NCBI GenBank assembly: GCA_937924775.1
Contig: CALDUT010000001.1
Location: forward strand, 310,001 to 374,000
Origin: an uncultured Gemmata sp.
GTDB lineage: Bacteria; Planctomycetota; Planctomycetia; Gemmatales; Gemmataceae
Direction of reading: 5' to 3'
Length of the DNA: 64,000 nt
In this document: piece by piece, positions 1-7,935 of the stretch
Numbering within the stretch: the stretch's first letter is position 1
Layout: each line of letters opens with the position of its first letter
Position numbers and translations under genes: made by a program
Notes under the pieces: model-generated
Seen by the model: the letters and a program-made list of their open reading frames with translations, nothing else
What the model was told of the DNA's origin: nothing
Databases searched by the model: none

Positions 1-30
1 CGGGTTTGGGGAGCGATCCCCTCGTTAGAA

Positions 31-579
31 ATGCCGGTGTTGGAACACAATCGCCTCAGTTCGTCGGTTCTGGCGTTACAAAAAAAACCGCAGTCGCAGC
101 GGCCGACGGCGTGGTTGCGCATTGTGATCGGGGCCGCGGTGATGGTTGTGGCGGTTGTGATGGCGGATGCTATTCGCAGCGGGGCGCAGAAATACTCAGG
201 GGGAATGTTGAAGGTCCACAGTGTGGGGCAGGCGCAATTCCTGACGTGGCAAATCGCGGTGTTAGGCATTCTGGGGGGGGCCGCGCTGGCGGGAGCGAGT
301 ACCGGGTCGGGAATCCGTCATGGCTTCATCACCGGGGTGCTCGGTGCTGCCGGCGTGTTGGCACTGACCGCGACGCAGGGGGAAAGTTTCCGCCCGGTGA
401 AGTATTGGCTCAACCAACTGCAACTCGGCGGTGTCGCTCCCCACGACCCCGCCGCGCTGATCGCCACCACCCTGTGGCTTGTCCTGTTGGGTGTTATCGG
501 CGGCTGGTTCGGCAACATGCTCTTCCAACCGATCGCTCCACCGCACATGCGGCAGCGGCTGCGCAGCGGCTGGGATTAA
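31..579 (+). CDS. Hypothetical multi-pass membrane protein, possibly 5'-truncated by the window edge
   Basis: I do not recognise this 182-residue protein. It has four hydrophobic stretches at about residues 29-49, 72-93, 101-122 and 143-168, joined by short loops, so it is probably an inner-membrane protein. The reading frame stays open upstream to base 1 with no stop, so the ATG at 31 may be internal and the real gene may begin outside the window; I see no clear ribosome binding site before it. The C-terminus is short and basic (HMRQRLRSGWD). It converges on the VirD4-like gene that follows on the other strand, so the two are not co-transcribed. Function unknown; only the coding and membrane character are supported. 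Confidence 0.6.
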   Translation: MPVLEHNRLSSSVLALQKKPQSQRPTAWLRIVIGAAVMVVAVVMADAIRSGAQKYSGGMLKVHSVGQAQFLTWQIAVLGILGGAALAGASTGSGIRHGFITGVLGAAGVLALTATQGESFRPVKYWLNQLQLGGVAPHDPAALIATTLWLVLLGVIGGWFGNMLFQPIAPPHMRQRLRSGWD

Positions 580-675
580 GCCCGCGGGAGGGTAGCCCGA
601 GTCCTCATTTCTTCCCATCAGGGGGGCTATTCTGCCGGTGGGTGCTGGGTGGCTTTGTAACCCCGCTGGCGATCG

Positions 676-2076
676 TCATTTCTCCCAACGGAGGAAGCGT
701 TGGTTGGGGTCGAAACGGCCGGCGAAGGCTTTATCGTGCAGGTAATTGGCGCGGGTGTGCCGCATGGTGGTGCCACCGGTGATCGCCACCAGCATTTCGT
801 CCGGGTGCAGTTCCGACGCCAGTTGCGCGTCTTCGCCCAGGATCAATTGCCAACTGTGCCGCGACGCATGCCCTGGTACACCAAAGGCTTGCAGCACCGC
901 GGCATTGTTGACCAGCGATTCCCAATGGTGGGGATAGAGTTTCATCATCTGGCTGAGGTCTTGCCAGAAGGTCCACACCTGCATGCCATAGCCGCGCAGC
1001 AGGGAGACGGCTTGGGGTAAGAGGTCGAGGGACCCCAGTTGTGCGGCTTCATCGAGTAAAAACAGGGTGCGGCGTTGCGGCAGCCGCGTGCGCCGCATCA
1101 CCACCGTCATGAGGGTGACCACCCACAACCGCAACAACGCCCGGTGGCTGTGCAATTTCTCTGGCGGCAGCACCAGATAGATCGTCATCGGTTTGTTGTT
1201 GAGCAGATCGTTGAGCGAAAATGTCGAGCGCTCTAAACAGCGGGAAACGCTGGTGCTGCCGAGGCATTTCACGAACGTTGTCGCGGTGGTGCGAATGCAC
1301 GGCCGGGTTTTGTCCGACGGCGCAGCGAGGTAAGCAATGAACTCGTCGCGGGCCAGGGGCGACATGGTTTTCTTGCGGGTATCCAAGGCCACGGCCATGG
1401 TGTAATCGAGGTCATCGTTGTAGAGGAGTTCGCGTAAGGTGCAGAGATTGCGTTTTTCAGGGGGAGAACTGGTAGCGACATCAGCCAACAGTCCCGAAAC
1501 CAGGCCGCGCCCGGTATCTTCCCAGTAGCGATCGGTACTGAACTCATGCCCCACGGCCAATTGGGCCGCGAGCATCTCCGCGTCCGATTCCACATCCGAA
1601 CCGGGAATAGTAAACAGGTCGAAGGGATTCAGTTTGTCGGTTTTGTCCTTGGGTGTAACCAGGCTGAACGGATCGAGTACGACCACCTGTTGACCGATTT
1701 CCCGGCGGTAACGGGCAGTGACTTGATAATTCTCCCCCTTGATGTCGGTCACGATAATCGAACCGGGGTAAGTGAGCAGGGCGGGAATGATCGCCCCCAC
1801 ACCCTTGCCGGCCCCGGTCGGGGCGATGGTCAGCAGGTGGCCATCGCCGCTGTAGGTGAGCGGTTCGCGGAGATCGTGGACCGCGGCCGGGGGGCGGAAA
1901 CCCAGTTGCGGCTTGTGGGCGGTGCCTTTCCAGCCCAGAAAGAGAGCCGAGCCATCATCCGGCAGAACGCGGGAAGCCTTGGGTCGGCGCACGCGGGGGA
2001 CTTTCGCCGCCGCGTGCTCGCGTCCGCCGGGCGGAGAGGTCTCGGAAGAACTTTCAACGCTTGGTCGATCAGTCAT
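676..2076 (-). CDS. Type IV secretion/conjugation coupling ATPase, VirD4/TraG family (orphan)
   Basis: This 466-residue protein resembles the nucleotide-driven coupling proteins that feed substrates into type IV secretion channels. A Walker A motif (PTGAGKG) lies near residues 86-92. The family-typical 'TDIKGENY' segment follows, then a Walker B (LFLLDEAAQLG) near 338-348 and the WQDLSQ motif after it. The N-terminal transmembrane pair of classical VirD4 is not visible, so it looks like a soluble or peripheral form. I chose the ATG at 2076 because GGGAG sits six bases upstream. The frame stays open to 2244, but those 56 extra residues are low-complexity and lack a good start. No relaxase, VirB channel or pilus genes are nearby, so its partner is unknown. 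It could also serve a chromosomal, non-conjugative system. Confidence 0.82.
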   Translation of the reverse strand: MTDRPSVESSSETSPPGGREHAAAKVPRVRRPKASRVLPDDGSALFLGWKGTAHKPQLGFRPPAAVHDLREPLTYSGDGHLLTIAPTGAGKGVGAIIPALLTYPGSIIVTDIKGENYQVTARYRREIGQQVVVLDPFSLVTPKDKTDKLNPFDLFTIPGSDVESDAEMLAAQLAVGHEFSTDRYWEDTGRGLVSGLLADVATSSPPEKRNLCTLRELLYNDDLDYTMAVALDTRKKTMSPLARDEFIAYLAAPSDKTRPCIRTTATTFVKCLGSTSVSRCLERSTFSLNDLLNNKPMTIYLVLPPEKLHSHRALLRLWVVTLMTVVMRRTRLPQRRTLFLLDEAAQLGSLDLLPQAVSLLRGYGMQVWTFWQDLSQMMKLYPHHWESLVNNAAVLQAFGVPGHASRHSWQLILGEDAQLASELHPDEMLVAITGGTTMRHTRANYLHDKAFAGRFDPNQRFLRWEK

Positions 2077-2493
2077 CAACGGCTCCCGCGGCACCACATC
2101 CTTCAGCCGGCCGAATCGCCGAAATGATGAATCTTGCGTCCTCACGCCGGTTGTTCGGCGTCCGGTCGAATCGTGCCACCGCTCTCTGTCTTGCAGCGTT
2201 ATTCCATAATACGCCACGTCCTCCCGGCGTGTTTTTTTTTCCACCCTTCCTCCACACCTACTCGATGAACCCCGGGATTACCACCTCAGTTGGCCAAAAT
2301 CCTGACAACGCCCCACGGGCCGAAATGCTGGCGCCGCCGATCCCCTCGCACCGGCATTTTTCGAAGAGAAGATACCCAATTCTTGCAGAAAGGAATTATT
2401 GCCGAATGGGCCGCCCGAACGACCACCGCCCGGCAGAGGCAGCCGGGCGGTGGAGCGGGTTCTCAGATAATCAAGCGGTCGGTGGTTAGGATG
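2077..2493. other. Intergenic region, 417 bp
   Basis: It lies between the VirD4-like gene and the cytochrome gene, both on the minus strand. The only clear structure is the 12-bp hairpin at 2423-2453. The part nearest the VirD4 gene (to 2244) is an open in-frame extension that I consider non-coding. No other feature is supported. Confidence 0.5.
2423..2453 (-). terminator. Strong hairpin downstream of the cytochrome c gene
   Basis: Perfect 12-bp inverted repeat (CCACCGCCCGGC / GCCGGGCGGTGG) with a 7-base loop, 40 bp past the stop codon of the minus-strand cytochrome gene. No T-run follows on the minus strand, so it is a terminator-like or mRNA-stabilising hairpin rather than a textbook intrinsic terminator. 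Confidence 0.6.
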
Positions 2494-2907
2494 TTACCGG
2501 TGGGCTTTGTGGCAACCCATGCAGTCGAAGCTACCCAGACCTTTGGTGACGGCTTTGACGTCCTTGTCTTCGCAGGCCTTCAAAATGTTCTTGGTGTTGG
2601 TCGCGAACTTTTCGCATTGCATCTTCCATGATTCTTCAGTGCCTTTGGGTGGTTTGTTCTGACCGATCACCGCGCCGAGATCGGCCCATTCCTTGGCCAG
2701 TTTGGTGGCGTCCTCCCATTTGCCGGCTTTCGCGGCAGTCCCGATGCTGGTCTTGTAGTTATTCTTGTCCTTGAAGCTTTTCCGCATAATTTCGCTGATT
2801 TCGACGACTTTGTCGTCGGCCGCGCTACTGCCGCTGCTGTAGGCGATGAGCAAGGCTGCCAGGCCCAACGCACCAGCCACTGTAACTTTTAACAACTTAC
2901 GAACCAT
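2494..2907 (-). CDS. Small secreted cytochrome c (cytochrome c'-like, C-terminal CMGCH)
   Basis: This is a 137-residue exported protein. The N-terminus is a signal peptide (MVRKLLK followed by a hydrophobic core to about residue 28, ending SSAADD). The middle is a helical, Lys-rich domain. One haem-attachment motif, CMGCH, sits at residues 129-133, almost at the C-terminus. That arrangement fits cytochrome c'/c556-type four-helix proteins, which bind one haem c in the periplasm. A role in electron transfer or small-ligand binding is family knowledge; the partner is unknown. I chose ATG 2907 because AGGAGT stands seven bases upstream, and the extra 11 residues of the longer frame would spoil the signal peptide. 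It is a single gene with a strong hairpin downstream. Confidence 0.85.
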   Translation of the reverse strand: MVRKLLKVTVAGALGLAALLIAYSSGSSAADDKVVEISEIMRKSFKDKNNYKTSIGTAAKAGKWEDATKLAKEWADLGAVIGQNKPPKGTEESWKMQCEKFATNTKNILKACEDKDVKAVTKGLGSFDCMGCHKAHR

Positions 2908-3321
2908 CGAACACACTCCTGTTGCAGACAATCTGACCACGAACCGGACGGGCGACCGTCACACGCCCGGTGGGTCGTTTTTGCGAATCCTGGAGGAATC
3001 AACAGCCGTTGCCGGCTCGCCCCTTCAGACGCGAGTCAGGTGGCAGGTATTCGCACAAATTGTTTTCCCAGGATGGTTTATCAACTTGCACGAACGTTCG
3101 CGGCGGTCGGATTTCGCAGAAGGTAGAGAGAAGATAAATTCCGCGTTTCGGTCAGTCAAGAACGAACCCACCACAACCGGCCACTTCCCCCCACCTCTGT
3201 ACCCGTTCTTCACATAACCAGCCACACCGGCCCGAATTTTCCCCCCATCGGCTGATGATCCGTTATGCTGGTAGCGGCCCACCAGGGTTCGGATGATCCG
3301 TCTCTCATCGAGGAAATCCCT
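2908..3321. other. Intergenic region between divergent genes, 414 bp
   Basis: It separates the minus-strand cytochrome gene from the plus-strand sulfatase, so promoters for both must lie here or nearby. I could not identify a convincing -35/-10 pair or repeat. Ribosome binding sites are at both edges: AGGAGT for the cytochrome and AGGAAA for the sulfatase. Confidence 0.4.
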
Positions 3322-4704
3322 ATGGAACGCTGGCTCTGGATACTTGTCGCTCTGCTCATCGGAGTCGCGACCGCTTCTACGCAGGAGAAGCCGAACATCG
3401 TCTTTTTCCTCGCCGATGATTTGGGGCGGGAAGACTGCGGCTTCATGGGCGGCCAAGACATCCGCACGCCCCACCTCGACAAACTTGCAGCCGCCGGTGC
3501 CATCCTCGACGCCTTCTATGTACAACCGGTCTGCACGCCGACGCGAGCTGCGCTTATGACCGGCCGCTACCCCATGCGGCACGGCCTGCAAGTGGGAGTG
3601 ATTCGGCCCTGGGCACGCTATGGATTGCCCCTCGACGAGCGTACCCTCGCCCAAGCCCTCCAAGAAGCTGGTTATGTGACCGCCATTATCGGCAAATGGC
3701 ACCTGGGCCACTTCGCCCCGGAGTACCTGCCCACGCGCCGCGGTTTCGACTATCAATACGGCCACTACAACGGTGCCATCCACTACTTCACTCACCGCCG
3801 CGATAACGGCCTGGATTGGCACAAAAACGATCGCGCCTGCCACGATGAGGGCTATTCCACCCACTTGATCGCTCAGGAATCCGTCAAATTCGTCCAAGAG
3901 CAGGCCGGGAAAAAACCGTTCTTCCTCTATGTGCCCTTCAACGCGGTTCACACCCCGCTACAGGTTCCCGAAGAGTACTTGAAGCCCTACGCGAATCTCC
4001 AGGGTCAGCGCCGCACCCTCGCGGGTATGCTGGCCGCCATGGACGAGGCCATCGGCCAGATTGTTGAAGCCGTCGAAAAAGCCGGAGTGCGGAAAAATAC
4101 GCTTTTCATCTTCAGTAGCGACAACGGCGGCTTTCAACCGGAGGTGGTCACCAACAACGGCAAGTACCGGGCTGGGAAAGGCACTCTCTACGAAGGCGGC
4201 GTGCGGGTCTGTGCCTTCGCCACATGGGACGGCAAAATCCGAGCCGGTAGTACCATTACCGCACCGCTCCACATCGTCGATTGGTACCCGACGTTGTTGA
4301 AACTTGCCGGAGCAAAACTAGAGCAGAAACTCCCCCTCGATGGCCGCGACATCGGGCCCACACTGACCGAAGGGAAACCCTCGCCACACGACGCCATTCT
4401 ATTGAACGTCACACCTAACACTGGGGCCGTCCGCGTTGGGGATTGGAAGTTGGTTGTTATCAACGGCCCCGAAGACCCCGACGGTAACCCGGTGCCGAAA
4501 AAGAAAAACGTCAAACCCAGCGTTGAACTCTTCAACCTCCAGGACGACCCGTATGAGAAAAAGAATCTCGCCGCGGAAAACCCCGACAAAGTGGAACAAC
4601 TCCAGAAAGTCCTGGCAGCTTTCGCCCGGGAAGCGGTCCCACCCAAGGCCCACCCCCAACCAGCCGACTTTCAAGCCCCACAAGTTTGGGGTGAGAAAGA
4701 CTGA
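3322..4704 (+). CDS. Secreted sulfatase (arylsulfatase family, formylglycine-dependent)
   Basis: This 460-residue hydrolase of the alkaline-phosphatase superfamily has an N-terminal signal peptide (hydrophobic residues 4-18, then STQEKPN). The metal-binding start of the domain is 'NIVFFLADDLG'. The maturation motif CTPTR has its cysteine at residue 71; a maturase converts that cysteine to formylglycine, the nucleophile that cleaves sulfate esters. Further family signatures are GKWHLGH and FSSDNGG. The C-terminal subdomain holds 'VRVGDWKLVV' and 'ELFNLQDDPYEKKNLA', typical of full-length arylsulfatases. I chose ATG 3322 because AGGAAA precedes it by five bases; the frame extends 19 codons further up but without a signal-peptide start. 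The substrate cannot be told from sequence. It is the only sulfatase here on the plus strand, just upstream of ftr. Confidence 0.92.
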   Translation: MERWLWILVALLIGVATASTQEKPNIVFFLADDLGREDCGFMGGQDIRTPHLDKLAAAGAILDAFYVQPVCTPTRAALMTGRYPMRHGLQVGVIRPWARYGLPLDERTLAQALQEAGYVTAIIGKWHLGHFAPEYLPTRRGFDYQYGHYNGAIHYFTHRRDNGLDWHKNDRACHDEGYSTHLIAQESVKFVQEQAGKKPFFLYVPFNAVHTPLQVPEEYLKPYANLQGQRRTLAGMLAAMDEAIGQIVEAVEKAGVRKNTLFIFSSDNGGFQPEVVTNNGKYRAGKGTLYEGGVRVCAFATWDGKIRAGSTITAPLHIVDWYPTLLKLAGAKLEQKLPLDGRDIGPTLTEGKPSPHDAILLNVTPNTGAVRVGDWKLVVINGPEDPDGNPVPKKKNVKPSVELFNLQDDPYEKKNLAAENPDKVEQLQKVLAAFAREAVPPKAHPQPADFQAPQVWGEKD

Positions 4705-4767
4705 GCAGAGCCCGGTGCAGTTTGTATCACAAGCTCACGCACAACTGTTGGTTGCGGAGCCTTCGCC

Positions 4768-5676
4768 TTGGTCACACTCAATTCGGTCGAAGTCGAAGAA
4801 ACGTTCGCAGAAGCGTTCCCCATGACGGCCCTGCGGGTGGTGGTCACGGCGGAAACGCTGGCCTGGGCCCGGGTGGCCGGCCAGGCGGCCACCGGATATG
4901 CCGCCAGTGTCATCGGTTGCGATGCCGAAGCCGGGATCGAACGCGACCTGGCCCCCGCGGATACGCCCGATGGCCGGCCGGGGGTATCCCTGTTGTTTTT
5001 TAGCTTCAGTCGCGAAGCCTTGCAAAAAGCCGTCACTAATCGCATCGCCAACTGCGTTCTTACCTGTGCAACGACCGCATGCTTCAACGGTTTAGTGGGT
5101 GAACCGGGCAAAACCGTGCGCATCGGCGGGCTGCTGCGCTACTTCGGCGACGGCTGGCAGATCAGCAAACTGCTGAACGGCCAACGCTACTGGCGCATGC
5201 CGACCATGGACGGTGAATTTCTGTGTGAAGATGTCTTTGGCACGGTGAAAGGCGTCGGTGGCGGCAATTTCCTGATTTTGGGCGAAACGCCCGCGGCGGC
5301 TTTGGCGGCGGCGGAGGCGGCGGTGGCGGCCATCCGCAACGTTCCTGGGGTGATTCTGCCTTTCCCCGGAGGAATCGTGCGTAGCGGCAGTAAAGTGGGC
5401 AGTAAATACAAGGGTCTGAAAGCCAGCACCAACGAGGCGTACTGCCCAACTCTCCGCGGTGTGGTAAAGTCGCGTTTGCCCCTGGGGGTCAACGCGGTCT
5501 ACGAAATCGTGATCGACGGACTCGATCTGCCGTCCGTCGAGCGGGCGATGTGGGTGGGCATCGACGCGGCCACACGTTGCCCAGGGGTGCGACGCATCAC
5601 CGCAGGCAACTATGGGGGCCGCCTGGGACCGTATCACATTCACCTGTCGAAACTGGTGACTTCACCCGTTTCGTGA
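4768..5676 (+). CDS. ftr: Formylmethanofuran--tetrahydromethanopterin formyltransferase
   Basis: Ftr moves the formyl group between methanofuran and tetrahydromethanopterin, a cytoplasmic C1-transfer step shared by methanogens, methylotrophs and many planctomycetes. The protein is 302 residues, the family's normal length. It carries the canonical N-terminus 'VEVEETFAEAFPMTALRVVV' and the later segments 'PFPGGIVRSGSKVGSKYK' and 'TNEAYCPTLRG'. The start is a TTG, chosen because homology begins at once and GGAG lies eight bases upstream; no in-frame ATG fits. It follows the sulfatase by 63 bp, but no other H4MPT-pathway gene (mch, fhcA/B/C, fae, mtdB) is in the window, so it stands alone here. 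Transcription probably ends at the hairpin over its stop codon. Confidence 0.93.
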   Translation: MVTLNSVEVEETFAEAFPMTALRVVVTAETLAWARVAGQAATGYAASVIGCDAEAGIERDLAPADTPDGRPGVSLLFFSFSREALQKAVTNRIANCVLTCATTACFNGLVGEPGKTVRIGGLLRYFGDGWQISKLLNGQRYWRMPTMDGEFLCEDVFGTVKGVGGGNFLILGETPAAALAAAEAAVAAIRNVPGVILPFPGGIVRSGSKVGSKYKGLKASTNEAYCPTLRGVVKSRLPLGVNAVYEIVIDGLDLPSVERAMWVGIDAATRCPGVRRITAGNYGGRLGPYHIHLSKLVTSPVS

Positions 5677-5702
5677 GCCCAGAAGAAGGCTCATGAAACG
5701 GG
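5665..5702 (+). terminator. 15-bp hairpin overlapping the ftr stop codon
   Basis: CCCGTTTCGTGAGCC (5665-5679) pairs with GGCTCATGAAACGGG (5688-5702) over 15 bp with one G-T wobble and an 8-base loop. The TGA stop of ftr (5674-5676) lies inside the left arm. There is no T-run, so termination or 3'-end protection is inferred from the stem alone. Confidence 0.6.
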
Positions 5703-5976
5703 ACTCGGATCGGGCCAACCGACCGTTCACCTTCCCATCAAGACCTTGGAGGGCGTTTTCAACAGATCATCGGTACCCATGAAAAAGCTGTGAATTTTCC
5801 CCATTGGTACCCGAAAGCCGCAGCCGCATGGACTTCCGCCACGATACCACTGAGAGCGTGGCAGATCATATCACGATCTCTGTTTTGGCAAAATGACCGG
5901 TCGGCGGCCGAGTGCCGGCACGGCTGCGAATCGGGAGTTCGCAATCCCGCCCACGGCTGTGGGGCGGGGGAGGCCC
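5677..5976. other. Intergenic region between convergent genes, 300 bp
   Basis: It lies between the ends of ftr and the next sulfatase. Apart from the right arm of the ftr hairpin I see nothing in it. A 73-codon minus-strand frame at 5759-5980 has no ribosome binding site and no recognisable sequence. Confidence 0.4.
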
Positions 5977-7743
5977 TCACTTCTTTTGAACCGTCACATA
6001 AAAGGCACCGCAGAGGTCCTGGCCGTTGGCATCCGCGAACCAGGCTTTGAAGGTGGTTTTGCCGGCCGGGAGCTTCGCGGTGAGAGTGACACCGGTTTGC
6101 CGCGGATCGGCCGGAGCTTCTGCTGTAATAGTGGCGATAGCGATTTTGCCCCGGGCGATCGTGGGGAAGGCCACCGTCGTGCGTTTTCCTGGGGGGCGAT
6201 TGTCCGGGGATTTGTCACTGGGTTCGTATTTATCCCCCAGCGCCGCCCCGGTTTGCTCGGGCCAGCGGCGTAGGGTAAACTGATATTCGCCCGGCTGTTC
6301 GACAAAGATATGCCAGCGGCCCCCCGTCGGCCCACCGACGGCTTGGCGGACATAGCCGCTATTATCCGCGTAGATGTTCTCCCAATCCCCGCTATTGAGT
6401 TCCACGACCGGTTGCTGTTTCGACCCGATACTGATGGGAACGAAATCATCCCGAAGCGGTTCAACACCCTTCCACCACTGTTCGTAATAATCCCGCAGTG
6501 TGGTCAAAATATCACTATGTTGATCCGCAAGGTTCGTTTTTTGTTGGCGGTCGGCGTGGATGTCGTACAGTTCGTTCCCATGAACCAGTCGCCACTGGCC
6601 CCAAATGACACACGCCTCGAACTTTTTGGGGATTTGCCCGTATTGGACGACGAATTTACGGTCGGGGAAATCCGCCATTTTCCCCCGCAACAGCGGCACA
6701 AGACTCTGACCGCGATAGGGTTCGTCCTTGGGGTCCCCTTTGGGTCGGTCGATACCGCACAGTTCACACAGCGTGGGGAAAAGATCGGTATTTTGGGTGG
6801 GAGTGTCGATGTCCCGCGGCTCACCGAGGCGACCTTGAGGCCAACGTATCCAACAGGGCACCCGATGCCCACCTTCGTAGTACATCGTTTTACGCCCGCG
6901 CAAACCGGCGTTGAAGAGGTTGACGCCGGCGGTCCCGCCGTTGTCAGTCATGAAAATCACGATGGTGTTGTCGCGGAGCTTTTCCCGGACCAGAAATTGG
7001 TCCAGGTCGCCGAAGCGTTTGTCGAGGTGGGCGATCATGCCGAAGAAGCCGGCCGGACCTTGGCCCTGATACGGCCGGATGTATTCGTCCAGGTCAATAT
7101 GTGGCGCATGGGGGGCGTTGGTGGGAATGTAACAGAAGAACGGCTGCTTCTGGGTCTGGCATTCCTTCATCCAGGCCATGGCGCTATCGAACCAAAAATC
7201 GGTGCAGTGGCCTTTGTACCGTTTTTGAACGCCGTTGTGGAAGTAGCGGCCGTCGATGAGTGGCCAATCGAATTCGGGGGTGCTGTGCAGTTGACCCCAA
7301 CCGAGATGGTAAATCGCTTCGTGGAAGCCTTTGTCCATGGGGCGATGCGGGTAGTGGTCGCCGAGATGCCATTTGCCGAAAAGGCCAGTGCGGTAACCGG
7401 CTTGGGCGAAGACCTCCGGCAGCGTCGGCAAACCGGGGCGCAGGAAGGTTCGCCCCGCGGTCACGCTGGTGACCCCGTTGCGCAGAGCGCTGAGGCCACT
7501 CATGAGTTGCCCGCGGGTGGGGCTGCACATGGGGCTGACGTGGAAATCGGTGAAGCGAACCGCTTCTTTCGCGAATGCATCCAGATGCGGCGTTTTCAGC
7601 ACCGGATTGCCCGTGAAGGAAAAGTCGCCCAGCCCCTGGTCGTCGGTCATGACAATCAGGACATTCGGCCTGGCGGTGTCCGCGGCCAGTGCCGGAGCTG
7701 TGGCGATTCCCGCAATCATCAGAGAGAGCATACATCGAGACAT
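5977..7743 (-). CDS. Secreted sulfatase with C-terminal extension
   Basis: The 588-residue sulfatase has a short signal peptide (cleavage near ALAADT, residues 18-23), the metal-site segment 'LIVMTDDQGLGD' and the maturation motif CSPTR with its cysteine at residue 73. GKWHLGDHYP and 'FMTDNGGTAG' follow. After the usual end of the sulfatase fold ('ELYDIHADRQQKTNLAD') there is about 140 extra residues. They resemble a small beta-sandwich module ('NSGDWENIYADNSGYVRQAV', 'KTTFKAWFADANGQDLCGAF'), possibly a carbohydrate-contact domain as seen in other planctomycete sulfatases. The ATG at 7743 follows GTGAGG; a GTG five codons upstream is less likely. It lies 63 bp downstream of the natural end of the next sulfatase gene, so the two were probably co-transcribed. 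Confidence 0.92.
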   Translation of the reverse strand: MSRCMLSLMIAGIATAPALAADTARPNVLIVMTDDQGLGDFSFTGNPVLKTPHLDAFAKEAVRFTDFHVSPMCSPTRGQLMSGLSALRNGVTSVTAGRTFLRPGLPTLPEVFAQAGYRTGLFGKWHLGDHYPHRPMDKGFHEAIYHLGWGQLHSTPEFDWPLIDGRYFHNGVQKRYKGHCTDFWFDSAMAWMKECQTQKQPFFCYIPTNAPHAPHIDLDEYIRPYQGQGPAGFFGMIAHLDKRFGDLDQFLVREKLRDNTIVIFMTDNGGTAGVNLFNAGLRGRKTMYYEGGHRVPCWIRWPQGRLGEPRDIDTPTQNTDLFPTLCELCGIDRPKGDPKDEPYRGQSLVPLLRGKMADFPDRKFVVQYGQIPKKFEACVIWGQWRLVHGNELYDIHADRQQKTNLADQHSDILTTLRDYYEQWWKGVEPLRDDFVPISIGSKQQPVVELNSGDWENIYADNSGYVRQAVGGPTGGRWHIFVEQPGEYQFTLRRWPEQTGAALGDKYEPSDKSPDNRPPGKRTTVAFPTIARGKIAIATITAEAPADPRQTGVTLTAKLPAGKTTFKAWFADANGQDLCGAFYVTVQKK

Positions 7744-7806
7744 TTTCGCAAACCTCACGCGTGTTTGGGCCCAGTACCGAAAGTTGTTGGCGGACAGCCC
7801 AGAAGG

Positions 7807-7935
7807 TTACTGCGGTTTTTGGGAAGGCGCGTTGTCCTTCCAACCGGTCGCCAGTTGCTGGGCGAGTTTTTCGATCAGGGATTTGTTGGCCGGATCGTCG
7901 GCGCTATTGGTCTTTTCGTGGGGATCGGTTTGCTA
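7807..7935 (-). pseudogene. Detached C-terminal coding remnant of the sulfatase at 7933-9285
   Basis: In the same frame as the sulfatase upstream, the codons after the TAG at 7933-7935 still read 'QTDPHEKTNSADDPANKSL' and continue to a TAA at 7807-7809. That is the normal C-terminus of iduronate-2-sulfatase-like proteins. The stretch is 42 codons long and undamaged apart from the TAG itself. Confidence 0.75.

Noticed and set aside
7933-7935. TAG as a pyrrolysine or selenocysteine-like recoding site
   Set aside because: No supporting tRNA or downstream structural element is visible, and sister sulfatases have ordinary residues here; a simple nonsense change is more likely.
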